Translations under genes and position numbers: made by a program
NCBI GenBank assembly: GCA_016718655.1
Contig: JADKCV010000030.1
Location: forward strand, 1-48,375
Reading direction: 5' to 3'
Length of the DNA stretch: 48,375 bases
Origin: Flavobacteriales bacterium
GTDB lineage: Bacteria; Bacteroidota; Bacteroidia; Flavobacteriales_F; PHOS-HE28
Shown: positions 7,373-16,429 of the stretch, piece after piece
Position numbering within the stretch: the stretch's first letter is position 1
How the letters are laid out: every line of letters begins with the position of its first letter
Notes under the pieces: generated by a model
The model's input: the letters and a program-made list of their open reading frames with translations, nothing else
Told to the model about the DNA's origin: nothing
Databases searched by the model: none

Positions 7373-8720
7373 ACAACCTGCCCCTTGGTCCAGCGCTACT
7401 TCCTTGGGCTTGGCTCCTGCTTGCACTCAATTCTTTTTCGCAGTCGCCTTGGGAGGGTGTTTTCATGCCAGGTGTGCAACATGGCTCAGAAAGGCGCTTA
7501 TATGCAGATGAGGCAAATGGCACGGTCTACGCAACTGGCCTCATCCGCTTCGACAATACCACCTCGCAGCATAGCGCGGTCCTAGCTTGGCGCAACAATC
7601 AATGGGACACGGTACTGTACGATGTCGGGTTCATACGTCATGCGGTGGTCTTCCATGATACGCTCTTCATTGCAGGCGGGAGTATTACGACTATCAACGG
7701 TGCGCCGATGGATAATATGGCGTACCTCCACAATGGCGAGTGGCATTCGCTTCGTGTGAACCCTTCCGACCCTCCGGTAGAGCGGTTCAGGATCATCGAT
7801 GATACACTCTATGTCTGTGTGCTGGGCGGATTCGGGCCGATCTATCGCTTGGTGGGTGGTACCTGGGAGCCCTTTGGCACGGCAGAACAGGGAGTATGGG
7901 GCTTGGACATCATCAATTACCAAGGTGAGTTCTATGCTGCTTTGAACGGTGCGGGCTTTGTATTGGCCAAGCTCGTGAACGGATCATGGGTGAACCTGTC
8001 CGATTCCTTGATGGCCAATATTTCAATGGCAGGCACGCTGGTTGAATACCAAGGGGACCTCTATGTTGGGGGGCAACTGAGTATGAATGAAGGCATGCCG
8101 GGTCAAGGCATTTTCAGGTATGACGGTGAGGCGTTCCATGCGTTGGGCTCGGGTCTTCAAACCTATTTGACCAACAACAATGGCTGGTGCGGGGTGCAGG
8201 ACATGGTAGTCCAGAATGGACTGCTATTCTTGAGTACACCTTGCAACTATGCAGGTGGCGTGCCCGTCAATGGCATGGCCATCTGGGATGGCACAGAATG
8301 GTGCTCCATGCCGGGAGACCCACAAGAGACAGGATCCATTTCGAGCATCGCCTTTCTTTCGGACACCCTGTACATCAAGTGCGGTGCCACCATTGATGGT
8401 GAGCCGGTGGGGGGCATGGCGCGCTTCGTGGGGCCAGTTCTTACCGAGGAGTGTGCGTTGGTCACGGAGGTTCCAGAGCACATCACCGGTACCGAGCTCA
8501 CCATCTCCACCACCACCGATCACATGGTGTTGATAACCGGCCTGAGGACGACCAACACCCCTACGCGCTCTATGACGCTCAAGGCAGGCTGGTGGCGCAG
8601 GGGGTGGTGCGTGCCACTGCTGGGCAGGCGCGGATAGCCCTGCCCGATGTGGTGCCTGCGTTGTACGTATTGCGCATCGCCGACCATGCGGCTCAAGTAC
8701 TGCAATTGCCGAACCGATGA
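7369..8720 (+). pseudogene. T9SS propeller protein, frameshifted in its sorting domain
   Basis: Starts at ATG 7369, overlapping the stop of the preceding gene (ATGA arrangement), so the two are probably co-transcribed. A signal peptide (MNNLPLGPALLPWAWLLLAL) precedes kelch- or propeller-like repeats with motifs such as LAWRNNQWDTVL, DTLFIAGG and MAIWDGTEWC. The frame is intact to about residue 390. Copy A reads cctgaaggacg (7191-7201) where this gene has cctgaggacg (8541-8550), so one A is missing. The original frame then ends at 8637 with an unrelated tail, while the true sorting domain continues in the other frame to the stop at 8718-8720. As written, the product would lack its T9SS signal. 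A sequencing error is possible. Confidence 0.8.
8470..8720 (+). repeat. Duplicated C-terminal segment, copy B
   Basis: 251 bp, second copy of 7121-7372, with one base missing near 8545. It is direct and about 1.1 kb from copy A, so recombination between the copies could delete or swap the second propeller gene. Confidence 0.9.
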
Positions 8721-8923
8721 AGCCATCGCCCTTCGGTCGATAGCTGTTCTGGTCGCTGGAAGGCGATCACACCACCTACCACACTTGGACCGGTATTGAA
8801 GGCATGTACCGCGCTTCGCCTTCATGCCTTGCACCATCCTGCGCGAGCCATTCCGCTTACGCCGATCGGTGCGCCGGTCGTGCGATGACGAGAGCAACTC
8901 CCGCTGCTTCAGATAAGGCCCCC

Positions 8924-9022
8924 CTACCATACCACCACCACCATCCAGCCGATAAAGAGCACGGCCAGGAAGATGGCCAGTATCCGATAGCCCCAAGGCA
9001 TGGGTGGTCCGTTGCGTCGCAT
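8924..9022 (-). CDS. Possible 32-residue single-pass membrane protein
   Basis: From ATG 9022 the frame encodes MRRNGPPMPWGY followed by a hydrophobic stretch (RILAIFLAVLFIGWMVVVVW) that ends the protein. The polar, positively charged N-terminus and one transmembrane helix make a reasonable small membrane protein. Supporting the start, a TAGCTTTC box (one mismatch to TAnnTTTG) lies 3 nt upstream, the same close spacing as at several certain genes here. No family recognised. Confidence 0.45.
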   Translation of the reverse strand: MRRNGPPMPWGYRILAIFLAVLFIGWMVVVVW

Positions 9023-9025
9023 GGT

Positions 9026-9033
9026 GAAAGCTA
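9026..9033 (-). promoter_or_regulatory. Promoter -7 box for the small membrane protein
   Basis: TAGCTTTC on the minus strand, one mismatch from the Bacteroidota TAnnTTTG element and 3 nt before the ATG at 9022. It would give a leaderless transcript. Confidence 0.4.
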
Positions 9034-9173
9034 CGGCGCGGGCGAGGGGATCGGTGCACGGCAGGTTCCGGTGTGCCTCGTGACTTGTCCCCCCCCTCAG
9101 CCTTCCCACCCCCGACCCCATTTCGTGACGTGCCCGTGACCGATCCGGGACCGGTGGGGGAACCGCAACCCGC

Positions 9174-9181
9174 TATGTTTG
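9174..9181 (+). promoter_or_regulatory. TAnnTTTG promoter box of the first protease gene
   Basis: TATGTTTG, a perfect match to the Bacteroidota -7 element, 11 nt before ATG 9193. It supports starts at 9193 or 9202 over any upstream one. No clear -33 TTG is seen. Confidence 0.6.
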
Positions 9182-9192
9182 TTGAACGCTGT

Positions 9193-11973
9193 ATGACCGC
9201 CATGAAGAACCTGCTGCTGTTCGCCCTGCTGGGCCTGTCCCTTTCCACCACCCGCGCCCAAGGCCCCGCCTACCTGCCGGGTGAGTTGCTGGTGATGCTG
9301 CGCCCCGGCGCGAGCGCCCACCAGTTGGAACGCGACCTGGTGACAGTGGATGGCCGCACGAGCGGCCTGCGCGCCGTGCAGGAGTTGAGCGCACCGATGC
9401 GCACCTGGCTGCTGCGCTTCGATGCGGCGGCCCTGGCGCAGGACCGGGTGTTGCGCGCGGTGCAGGCCCATCCGGCCGTGCAACTGGCGCAGAACAACCA
9501 CGTGGTGAAGGAGCGGCAGGTGCCCAACGATACGCAGTACGGCCAGCAGTGGCACCACCAGAACATCAACAGCGAGGCCGCCTGGGACATCAGCACCGGC
9601 GGGGTGACGGCCACGGGCGACAGCATCGTGGTGTGCATCATCGAAACGGCCGACGTGCCCCACGCGGACCTGGTGGCCAACGCCTGGTTCAACACGGCCG
9701 AGGTGGCCGGCAACGGGGTGGACGATGACCAGAACGGCTACGTGGACGACCGCCGCGGCTGGAACCCGCCGAGCAACAACGACGCGGTGTACGGCGGTGC
9801 CCACGGCACGCAGGTGGCCGGCATGATCGGTGCGAAGGGCAACAACGCCAGCGGCGTGGCCGGCGCCAACTGGAACGTGAAGATGATGGTGGTGAACTAC
9901 GGCGGCACCAGCGAAGGGCAAGTGGTGGCGGCCTACACCTACCCCTTGGTGATGCGCCGCCTGTACAACAGCACGGGCGGGCAGAAGGGCGCCTTCGTGG
10001 TGGCCACCAACGCCAGCTGGGGCATCGACAACGGCGACCCGGCGGACAGCCCCATCTGGTGCGCGATGTACGATACGCTGGGCACCGCGGGGATCCTGAG
10101 CTGCGGGGCCACGGCCAACAACAACGTGGATGTGGACGCGGTGGGCGACCTGCCCACGGCCTGCGCCAGCGACTTCATGATCAGCGTGACGGCCACCAAC
10201 AGCAGCGACGTGCGCACCTTCAGCGGCTTCGGCGCCACCACCATCGATGTGGGCGCACCGGGTGAGAACGTGCGCACCACCAGCATCGGCGGTGGGTTCG
10301 GAAGCACCAGCGGCACCAGCTTCGCCAGTCCGCTGACGGCCGGGGTGATCGGCCTGCTCTACAGCGCCCCCTGCCCCTCGCTGATGGCCCTGGTGAACGC
10401 GGACCCCGCCGAGGGCGCCCTGTACATCCGCCAACTGCTGTTCGATGGCGTGGACCAGGTGGGCAACCTGGGCGGTCAAACGGTGACGGGTGGCCGCATC
10501 AATGCAGGCACCAGCATGGAACTGCTGATGGCGGGCTGCAGCGATTGCGCCCCGCCCTTCGGCGCCACACTGAGCGTGGTGGACGGCACCAGTGCCACCT
10601 ACAGCTGGAGCAGCGTGGCCGAGGGCCCCTATACCGTGCGCTACCGCGTGCAGGGTGCGGCCGAGTGGACGGTGGTGAGCGACCTGACCAGCCCCACCTA
10701 CACCGCCACCGGCCTGGAGCCCTGTGCCACCTACGAGTTCCAGAGCGAGGCCCTGTGCAGCGAAGGGACCAGCGGCTTCAGTGCCAGCACCCTGCTGGTG
10801 CCCGAACTGGTGCCCACACCCACGGTGAGCCTTGTCGGCGACCGGGAATTCTGCGAAGGCACGAGCGTGACCCTGAACTCATCGGCCCCCAGCGGCAACG
10901 TGTGGAGCACCACGAGCACGGCGCAGAGCCTGAGCGTGACGGAGAGCGGCACCTATAGCGTGACGGTGAACGGACCGTGCAACAGCGCCACCAGCGCGCC
11001 GATCGCACTGACCATGGTACCCAACCCCCTGCCCGTGGCCGACGACGTGGTGATCCCCGCACCGGGCACGGCCACCCTGAACGCCACCGGCGACAGCATC
11101 ACGTGGTATGCGGCAAGCAGCGGTGGCAGCGCACTGGGTACCGGCAGTCCGTGGGAAACGCCGGTGGTGAACAGCCCCACCACCTTCTGGGCCAGCAGCA
11201 CGGTGGTGACGCCGACCTCACCGGAGTTCGGCGCCAAGACGGACCGCGCCACCAACGGAGCCTTCCACACCAACGCCACCTTCTGGCTCACCTTCACGGC
11301 CACCGAGGCCTTCACGCTGAAGAGCGTGAAGGTGTATGCGAACGGCGCCGGTGCACGACCGATCGGCCTGGTGAACATGCCCAGCGGCACGGTGGTGCAA
11401 CAGGGCACCTACACCCTGCCCACCGGCGAGAGCCGGGTGCAGCTGGACTTCAATGTGCCCGGCCCCGGCACCTATGGCCTGCGGGTGATGAGCGGCGACC
11501 CGCAGTTGTGGCGCGATGGCATCGGTAGCAACCCCAGCTTCCCCTATGCCTTGGGCAGCGTGGGCAGCATCACCGGCACCACCGTGACGGGCGCCAACAC
11601 CAACGCGCTCTACTACTTCTTCTACGACTGGGAAGTGCAGCGCGTGCCCCTGGTGTGCGAGAGCCCGCGCGTGCCGGTGAACGTGGACCTGGCCACCGCG
11701 GTGGCGGATGTACCAGCAGCCTATTCGGGTCTCCGCACCTTCCCCAATCCTGCGGACCGCGTGCTGTTCCTGGACCTGGAGGGCGCACCCACGAACGAAG
11801 CACTGGAGGTGCGGGTGTTGGACGGCACCGGTCGCCTGGTGGCGCGCCAGGCCCTGACGCAGGGTCGTGCCACGGTGAGCACCGCCTTCCTCGCCGATGG
11901 GCTGTACAGCTACCAGGTGGTGGGCCGCGATCGGGTGTTCGGCCGGGGCACCTTCGTGGTGGAACACCTCTGA
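9193..11973 (+). CDS. Subtilisin-like (S8) serine protease, T9SS-secreted
   Basis: 926 residues from ATG 9193; ATG 9202 is equally possible and begins directly at the signal peptide (MKNLLLFALLGLSL). After a propeptide-like region (GELLVMLRPG...) comes an S8 domain: catalytic His in GGAHGTQVAGMIGA, oxyanion Asn in TNASWG and Ser in GTSFASPLTAG. The usual catalytic Asp is replaced by Glu (VVCIIETADVPHADL, Glu near residue 151). It is followed by one fibronectin-III domain, two Ig/PKD-like domains, a beta-sandwich (about 11220-11640) and a type A sorting domain (FPNPADRVLFLDLEG ... LADGLYSYQV). Probably a surface or secreted peptidase. The protease half is paralogous to the next gene. Confidence 0.9.
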   Translation: MTAMKNLLLFALLGLSLSTTRAQGPAYLPGELLVMLRPGASAHQLERDLVTVDGRTSGLRAVQELSAPMRTWLLRFDAAALAQDRVLRAVQAHPAVQLAQNNHVVKERQVPNDTQYGQQWHHQNINSEAAWDISTGGVTATGDSIVVCIIETADVPHADLVANAWFNTAEVAGNGVDDDQNGYVDDRRGWNPPSNNDAVYGGAHGTQVAGMIGAKGNNASGVAGANWNVKMMVVNYGGTSEGQVVAAYTYPLVMRRLYNSTGGQKGAFVVATNASWGIDNGDPADSPIWCAMYDTLGTAGILSCGATANNNVDVDAVGDLPTACASDFMISVTATNSSDVRTFSGFGATTIDVGAPGENVRTTSIGGGFGSTSGTSFASPLTAGVIGLLYSAPCPSLMALVNADPAEGALYIRQLLFDGVDQVGNLGGQTVTGGRINAGTSMELLMAGCSDCAPPFGATLSVVDGTSATYSWSSVAEGPYTVRYRVQGAAEWTVVSDLTSPTYTATGLEPCATYEFQSEALCSEGTSGFSASTLLVPELVPTPTVSLVGDREFCEGTSVTLNSSAPSGNVWSTTSTAQSLSVTESGTYSVTVNGPCNSATSAPIALTMVPNPLPVADDVVIPAPGTATLNATGDSITWYAASSGGSALGTGSPWETPVVNSPTTFWASSTVVTPTSPEFGAKTDRATNGAFHTNATFWLTFTATEAFTLKSVKVYANGAGARPIGLVNMPSGTVVQQGTYTLPTGESRVQLDFNVPGPGTYGLRVMSGDPQLWRDGIGSNPSFPYALGSVGSITGTTVTGANTNALYYFFYDWEVQRVPLVCESPRVPVNVDLATAVADVPAAYSGLRTFPNPADRVLFLDLEGAPTNEALEVRVLDGTGRLVARQALTQGRATVSTAFLADGLYSYQVVGRDRVFGRGTFVVEHL

Positions 11974-12030
11974 TCCACAAGCCTCCAAGGGTGGCGGGCA
12001 CCGGGGCTTTCCCTACAGGGAGGTTCCCAG

Positions 12031-12038
12031 TAACTTTG
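12031..12038 (+). promoter_or_regulatory. TAnnTTTG promoter box of the second protease gene
   Basis: TAACTTTG, perfect consensus, 6 nt before ATG 12045, implying an mRNA that starts at or beside the start codon. It allows transcription independent of the upstream paralogue. Confidence 0.6.
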
Positions 12039-12044
12039 TAGGAT

Positions 12045-14660
12045 ATGCGTACCGCCATCCGTTCCCATGTCGGAGCCCTGCTGCTCCTGTTCACCACAAC
12101 CACCGCGCTGCTGGCGCAACAGCAGGGTCCCGCTTACACCGCCGGTGAACTGCTGGTGATGCTGCGTCCGGAGGCCCGGGTGGAGGCCGTGGTGCAGGAC
12201 CTGCGCATGGTGAACGGTACCCTCACCGGCCTGCGCGTGGAGCGCGTGGTGAGCGCCCCCTGGCGGGCGTGGTTGCTGCGTTTCGATGCCGCCGCCCTGG
12301 CCCAGCCCATGATGCTCCGCGCCCTGCGCGGGCACGCCGATGTGCAACTGGCCCAGAACAACCACCTGGTGCAATGGCGCGCCGTGCCCAACGATGCGCA
12401 GTACGCCAGCCAGTGGCACCACCAGAACATCGACAGCGAAGCCGCATGGGACATCAGTACCGGTGGGCTCACCGCCACGGGCGATACCATTGTGGTGTGC
12501 ATCATCGAGAACAGCGACCTGCCCCACCCCGACCTGATCGACAACGCCTGGTTCAACCACGCGGAGATACCGAACAACGGGGTGGACGAGGATCTCAATG
12601 GCTACGTGGACGACTTCCGCGGTTGGAACCCCGCGACCAACGACGACGACGTTTACGGCGGTGGGCATGGCACGCAGGTGGCGGGCATGATCGGTGCCAC
12701 CGGCAACAACGGCACCGGCGTGAGCGGCGCCAACTGGAACGTGAAGATGATGGTGGTGGACTATGCCAGCGTGGACGAGGCCGATGTGGTGAGCGCCTAC
12801 ACCTATCCCTGGGTGATGCGCCGCCTGTACAACGAGACCGACGGGGAGAAGGGCGCCTTCGTGGTGGCCACCAACGCCAGCTGGGGCATCAACGGCGGGC
12901 AGCCCGATGATTCGCCCCTGTGGTGCGCGGTGTACGATTCCCTCGGCGCGCAAGGCGTGCTGAGCTGCGGCGCCACGGCCAACAACAACGTGGACGTGGA
13001 CGTGGTGGGCGACCTGCCCACGGCCTGCAGCAGCGACTACATGGTGAGCGTCACAGCCACTGATATCGATGACAACCGCACTTTCAGTGCTTACGGGGCC
13101 ACCACCATCGATGTGGGTGCACCGGGTGGCAACGTGTTCACCACCAGCATGGGCGGGGGCTACGGTACCACCAGCGGCACCAGCTTCGCCAGTCCGCTGA
13201 CGGCCGGGGTCATCGGCCTGCTCTACAGCGCGCCCTGCGCCACGCTCATGACCTTGGTGAAGAACGACCCACCGGCCGGAGCCCTGTACATCCGCAACAA
13301 GCTCTTCGAAGGCGTGGAGGCTGTGGGCAACCTGGGCGGCCAGACCGTGACCGGCGGACGCATCAGCGCAGGCAACAGCATGGAGCTGATCATGAACAAC
13401 TGCGGCACCTGCCCGCCACCCTACAACCTGGCGGCCACCAACACCAGCCTCACCGATGCCACCCTGGGGTGGAGCACCGTGAACGGCGAGCTCTTCAACC
13501 TCACCGTGCAACCCCAGGGCCTGGTGGTGAACGACATCGCAGGGACCAGCTATGCCCTCAGCGGTCTGGACCCCTGCACCCCGTACACCTTCACCGTGCA
13601 AGCCAACTGCGGCAACGGGGACCTCAGCGCCTTCAGTACGGAGGAGGTGTGGACCAGCGAAGGCTGCTGCACCGCACCGGTATTCGTGAACATGGGCTTC
13701 GTGGGTGAGGACCTCGCGAACGTCACCTGGAGCAGTGTGTTGGTCGCAGACAGCTATAGCGTGCGCTACCGCGAGCAAGGCACCACGGACTGGACCACCA
13801 TCGATGGGATCACCACCGACTTCATCGCCGTGGAAGGACTGGCCTCCTGCGTGGTGTACGAGGTGCAGGTGACGAGCACGTGCGATGGCATCGGTGCCAA
13901 CTGGTCGCCCACCACCGTGTTCAGCACCCTGGGTTGCGGAGCCTGTGTGGACAATGCCTACTGCGCCGCCGAAGGAGATGACAGCTCGGCCGAGTGGATC
14001 GCCAACGTGAGCATCGCCACCCTCGACAACACCACCGAGGATGACAATGGCTACGGCGACTACACCGGCGCGGCCACCCCGTTGCAGATCGGCAGCACCT
14101 ACCCCATCACGCTCACACCGGAGTTCGCGTTCTTCGCCTACCCCGAGGCCTGGAGCGTGTTCGTGGACCTCGACCAGGATGGGCTCTTCAGCACGGCGGA
14201 GGAGCTCTTCACCGCAGCGCCCGGTTCGGATCCCGTGACCGGCGACCTCACCATTCCGGTGGACGCCACCCCGGGCGTGACCCGCATGCGTGTGATGATG
14301 AAGTACCAGGACCCCCTGGTGGACGCGTGTGAGACCTACGACTACGGAGAGACCGAGGACTACTGCGTGGAGCTGAACGCGGTATTGGCCGTGGAGGAGA
14401 CCCGGCCTGCTGTGGAGCTGAGGGCATTCCCCTCGCCCGCGGACCGCGTGCTCTACCTGGACCTCACCGGCACCGCCACGGGCCGTGCAGGGGTGACGGT
14501 ATTGGACGAGAGCGGACGCGTGGTGGCCCGCAAGGCGATGGACAACGGCCGGATGACATTGACCACCGCCGACCTGGCCGACGGACTCTACATCTACCAC
14601 GTGACGGACGGATCGCAGGAACTGGCCCATGGCCGTTTCGTGGTGGCCCACCTGTGGTAG
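12045..14660 (+). CDS. Subtilisin-like (S8) serine protease paralogue, T9SS-secreted
   Basis: 871 residues. Signal peptide (IRSHVGALLLLFTTTTALLAQ), propeptide, then an S8 domain: His in GGGHGTQVAGMIGA, Asn in TNASWG, Ser in GTSFASPLTAG. As in its neighbour, Glu155 (CIIENSDLPHPDL) sits where Asp is normal. Two fibronectin-III domains follow (about residues 465-645), then a GEVED domain with EWIANVSIATLDN, DNGYGDYTG, VFVDLDQDGLF and DYGETEDYCVEL, then a type A sorting domain (FPSPADRVLYLDLTG). The N-terminal two thirds closely match the upstream gene, while the C-terminal modules differ: a tandem duplication with domain exchange. A TAnnTTTG box sits 6 nt before the start. Confidence 0.9.
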   Translation: MRTAIRSHVGALLLLFTTTTALLAQQQGPAYTAGELLVMLRPEARVEAVVQDLRMVNGTLTGLRVERVVSAPWRAWLLRFDAAALAQPMMLRALRGHADVQLAQNNHLVQWRAVPNDAQYASQWHHQNIDSEAAWDISTGGLTATGDTIVVCIIENSDLPHPDLIDNAWFNHAEIPNNGVDEDLNGYVDDFRGWNPATNDDDVYGGGHGTQVAGMIGATGNNGTGVSGANWNVKMMVVDYASVDEADVVSAYTYPWVMRRLYNETDGEKGAFVVATNASWGINGGQPDDSPLWCAVYDSLGAQGVLSCGATANNNVDVDVVGDLPTACSSDYMVSVTATDIDDNRTFSAYGATTIDVGAPGGNVFTTSMGGGYGTTSGTSFASPLTAGVIGLLYSAPCATLMTLVKNDPPAGALYIRNKLFEGVEAVGNLGGQTVTGGRISAGNSMELIMNNCGTCPPPYNLAATNTSLTDATLGWSTVNGELFNLTVQPQGLVVNDIAGTSYALSGLDPCTPYTFTVQANCGNGDLSAFSTEEVWTSEGCCTAPVFVNMGFVGEDLANVTWSSVLVADSYSVRYREQGTTDWTTIDGITTDFIAVEGLASCVVYEVQVTSTCDGIGANWSPTTVFSTLGCGACVDNAYCAAEGDDSSAEWIANVSIATLDNTTEDDNGYGDYTGAATPLQIGSTYPITLTPEFAFFAYPEAWSVFVDLDQDGLFSTAEELFTAAPGSDPVTGDLTIPVDATPGVTRMRVMMKYQDPLVDACETYDYGETEDYCVELNAVLAVEETRPAVELRAFPSPADRVLYLDLTGTATGRAGVTVLDESGRVVARKAMDNGRMTLTTADLADGLYIYHVTDGSQELAHGRFVVAHLW

Positions 14661-14667
14661 TAGGCCG

Positions 14668-14675
14668 TAGCTTGC
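14668..14675 (+). promoter_or_regulatory. Promoter-like box before the glycosyltransferase
   Basis: TAGCTTGC, resembling TAGCTTTG with one T lost, 4 nt before ATG 14680. A weaker match, but placed like the other boxes here. Confidence 0.3.
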
Positions 14676-14679
14676 CTCC

Positions 14680-15438
14680 ATGTCCGGGCTCTCCGCCGTC
14701 GTCATCACGCGCAATGAGGCGCACAACATCGTTCGGTGCTTGCGCGCCCTTAAGGGGGTATGCACGGACGTGGTGGTGGTGGATGCCGAGAGCAGCGACG
14801 ACACCGCGGCATTGGCCCGGGCCGAGGGTGCGCGGGTGATCGTGCGCAAGTGGACGGATTACAGCGACCAGAAGAACTTCGCCAATGCCCAGGCCGCGCA
14901 CCCTTGGGTGCTGAGCCTCGATGCCGACGAGGAGCTATCGGACACCCTGCGGACCGCGTTGCAGCGGGCACTGGACAAGGGCCTGGCAGGTGCATACGCC
15001 ATGGACCGCCTCACCAACTACTGCGGCCAATGGGTGCGCCATGGGGGGTGGTACCCCGATACCAAGGTTCGTCTGTTCCACCGCGACCAGGCCCGTTGGG
15101 AAGGCAGTCATGTGCACGAGACCCTCGCACTGGCACCGGGCATACCGGTCCACCGGTTGGACGGCGACCTGCTCCACTACAGCTACCCCACCCTGGCCTC
15201 GCATGCCGAACGCATCGAGCGCTACAGCACCCTGCACGCGCAGAAGATGTACGCGGCGGGGAAGCAGGCATCGGTGGTCAAGCGCTGGCTCTCGCCCGTG
15301 GCCAAGTTCCTCTCGGGATACCTGCTTCAAGGTGGCCTGCTCGATGGCCGCGCCGGTTGGCACATCGCCCGCCTCTCCGCCAAAGCGGTACACCTGAAGT
15401 ACGCCAAACTACACGCCCTGCACCATGGCCGCTCCTGA
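14680..15438 (+). CDS. Family 2 glycosyltransferase, WaaE/KdtX-like (LPS core)
   Basis: 252 residues. GT-A fold: LSAVVITRNEAHNI, the nucleotide-binding VVVVDAESSDDT and the metal-binding LSLDADEEL. The later region with GGWYPDTKVRLFHRDQARWEG and HVHETL is typical of the WaaE/KdtX subgroup, which adds a hexose (often glucose) to the inner core of lipopolysaccharide at the cytoplasmic face. The final Lys/His-rich helix may bind the membrane. It overlaps the next glycosyltransferase by 14 nt, so the two are translationally coupled in an envelope-glycan operon. Confidence 0.88.
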   Translation: MSGLSAVVITRNEAHNIVRCLRALKGVCTDVVVVDAESSDDTAALARAEGARVIVRKWTDYSDQKNFANAQAAHPWVLSLDADEELSDTLRTALQRALDKGLAGAYAMDRLTNYCGQWVRHGGWYPDTKVRLFHRDQARWEGSHVHETLALAPGIPVHRLDGDLLHYSYPTLASHAERIERYSTLHAQKMYAAGKQASVVKRWLSPVAKFLSGYLLQGGLLDGRAGWHIARLSAKAVHLKYAKLHALHHGRS

Positions 15439-16429
15439 GCATATCCTGCTGAGCCGGCCGGACAGCATCGGCGACGTGATGATGACCCTGCCCATGGCCG
15501 GGCTGCTGAAGGAACGCTTCCCCGGTGTACGCATCACCTTCATGGGCCGCACCTATACCGCACCCGTTCTGCGTCAATGCCGCCATGTGGACTCGGTGCT
15601 CACCTTGGACGAGTTCCAGCATTACGGTGCGGAGGTGGCCGCGCTGGAACTGCGCAAGCTGCGCATTTCGCACGCCATACACGTGTTCCCGCATCGGGAA
15701 GTGGCGTCCTGGTGCAAACACGCCGACATCCCGCAGCGCATCGGCACCACAGGCCGGTGGTGGCACTGGTTCAGCTGCAACCAGCGCGTGCACTTCACCC
15801 GCAAAGGCAGCGACCTGCACGAGTCGCAACTGAACCTGAAGCTCCTGGCCCCTTTCGGTCTGGAAAAGACCTTGCCACTGGACCGGCTGGCGGGGCTTGG
15901 CGGCTACACACCACCTGCGCCTGATGCCACCGTACAAGCCCTGCTCCGCCCGGACCGTATCCGCATCGTACTCCACACCCTTTCCAAAGGAAGCGCGGTG
16001 GAATGGGGCATGGACCACTTCCGTTCCCTCATCGCCGCACTGGACCCTTCACGCTACCAAGTGATCCTGACAGGGACCGCTGCCGAAGCCGAACGCTACC
16101 GTAGGGCCTTGCGCAGCAGCCTGCCCCAGGTCACCGATGCGGGCGGTAGGCTGGACCTGGAACAGTTGATGGCGTTGATCGCGGGAAGCCACGCCTTGGT
16201 GGCCGCCAGCACCGGACCGTTGCACTTGGCCGCGGCCAGTGGCATCCGGGCCATCGGGCTCTACGCCACGACCCGTCCCATCCACCCCGGTCGCTGGGCG
16301 CCCATCGGGGCCGATGCACATGCATTGGTGGCCAAGGACGCCGGGCGCATCCGCGATCCACTCCTGCAGGTACAAGCCATCACACCGGAGCAGGTCCTGG
16401 CGGTGATCAGCGCGCTTCCTCACCGCTAA
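15425..16429 (+). CDS. Family 9 glycosyltransferase (ADP-heptose:LPS heptosyltransferase-like)
   Basis: 334 residues with the GT-B layout of GT9: N-terminal ILLSRPDSIGDVMMTLPMAGLL and C-terminal nucleotide-sugar site with HTLSKGSAVEWGM, LTGTAAEAE and the signature ASTGPLHLAAASGI. In the family these enzymes transfer a heptose from an ADP-sugar to the growing LPS core; the exact acceptor here is unknown. It overlaps the WaaE-like gene upstream, and its last 23 nt overlap the convergent O-antigen-ligase-like gene, leaving no room for a separate terminator. Confidence 0.88.
   Translation: MAAPEHILLSRPDSIGDVMMTLPMAGLLKERFPGVRITFMGRTYTAPVLRQCRHVDSVLTLDEFQHYGAEVAALELRKLRISHAIHVFPHREVASWCKHADIPQRIGTTGRWWHWFSCNQRVHFTRKGSDLHESQLNLKLLAPFGLEKTLPLDRLAGLGGYTPPAPDATVQALLRPDRIRIVLHTLSKGSAVEWGMDHFRSLIAALDPSRYQVILTGTAAEAERYRRALRSSLPQVTDAGGRLDLEQLMALIAGSHALVAASTGPLHLAAASGIRAIGLYATTRPIHPGRWAPIGADAHALVAKDAGRIRDPLLQVQAITPEQVLAVISALPHR

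Larger units (their letters stand above)
8721..9173. other. Intergenic region with one possible tiny gene
   Basis: 453 bp between the propeller pair and the protease pair. Apart from the 32-codon minus-strand frame at 8924-9022 and its promoter-like box, I see no supported gene or RNA. A long minus-strand open frame across it is an antisense shadow. Confidence 0.5.

Noticed and set aside
11910..14849. Minus-strand open frame of 979 codons, and a similar one at 9097-10479
   Set aside because: Opposite to the two protease genes; His/Gly/Val-rich translation without any domain, typical of the reverse strand of GC-rich genes.
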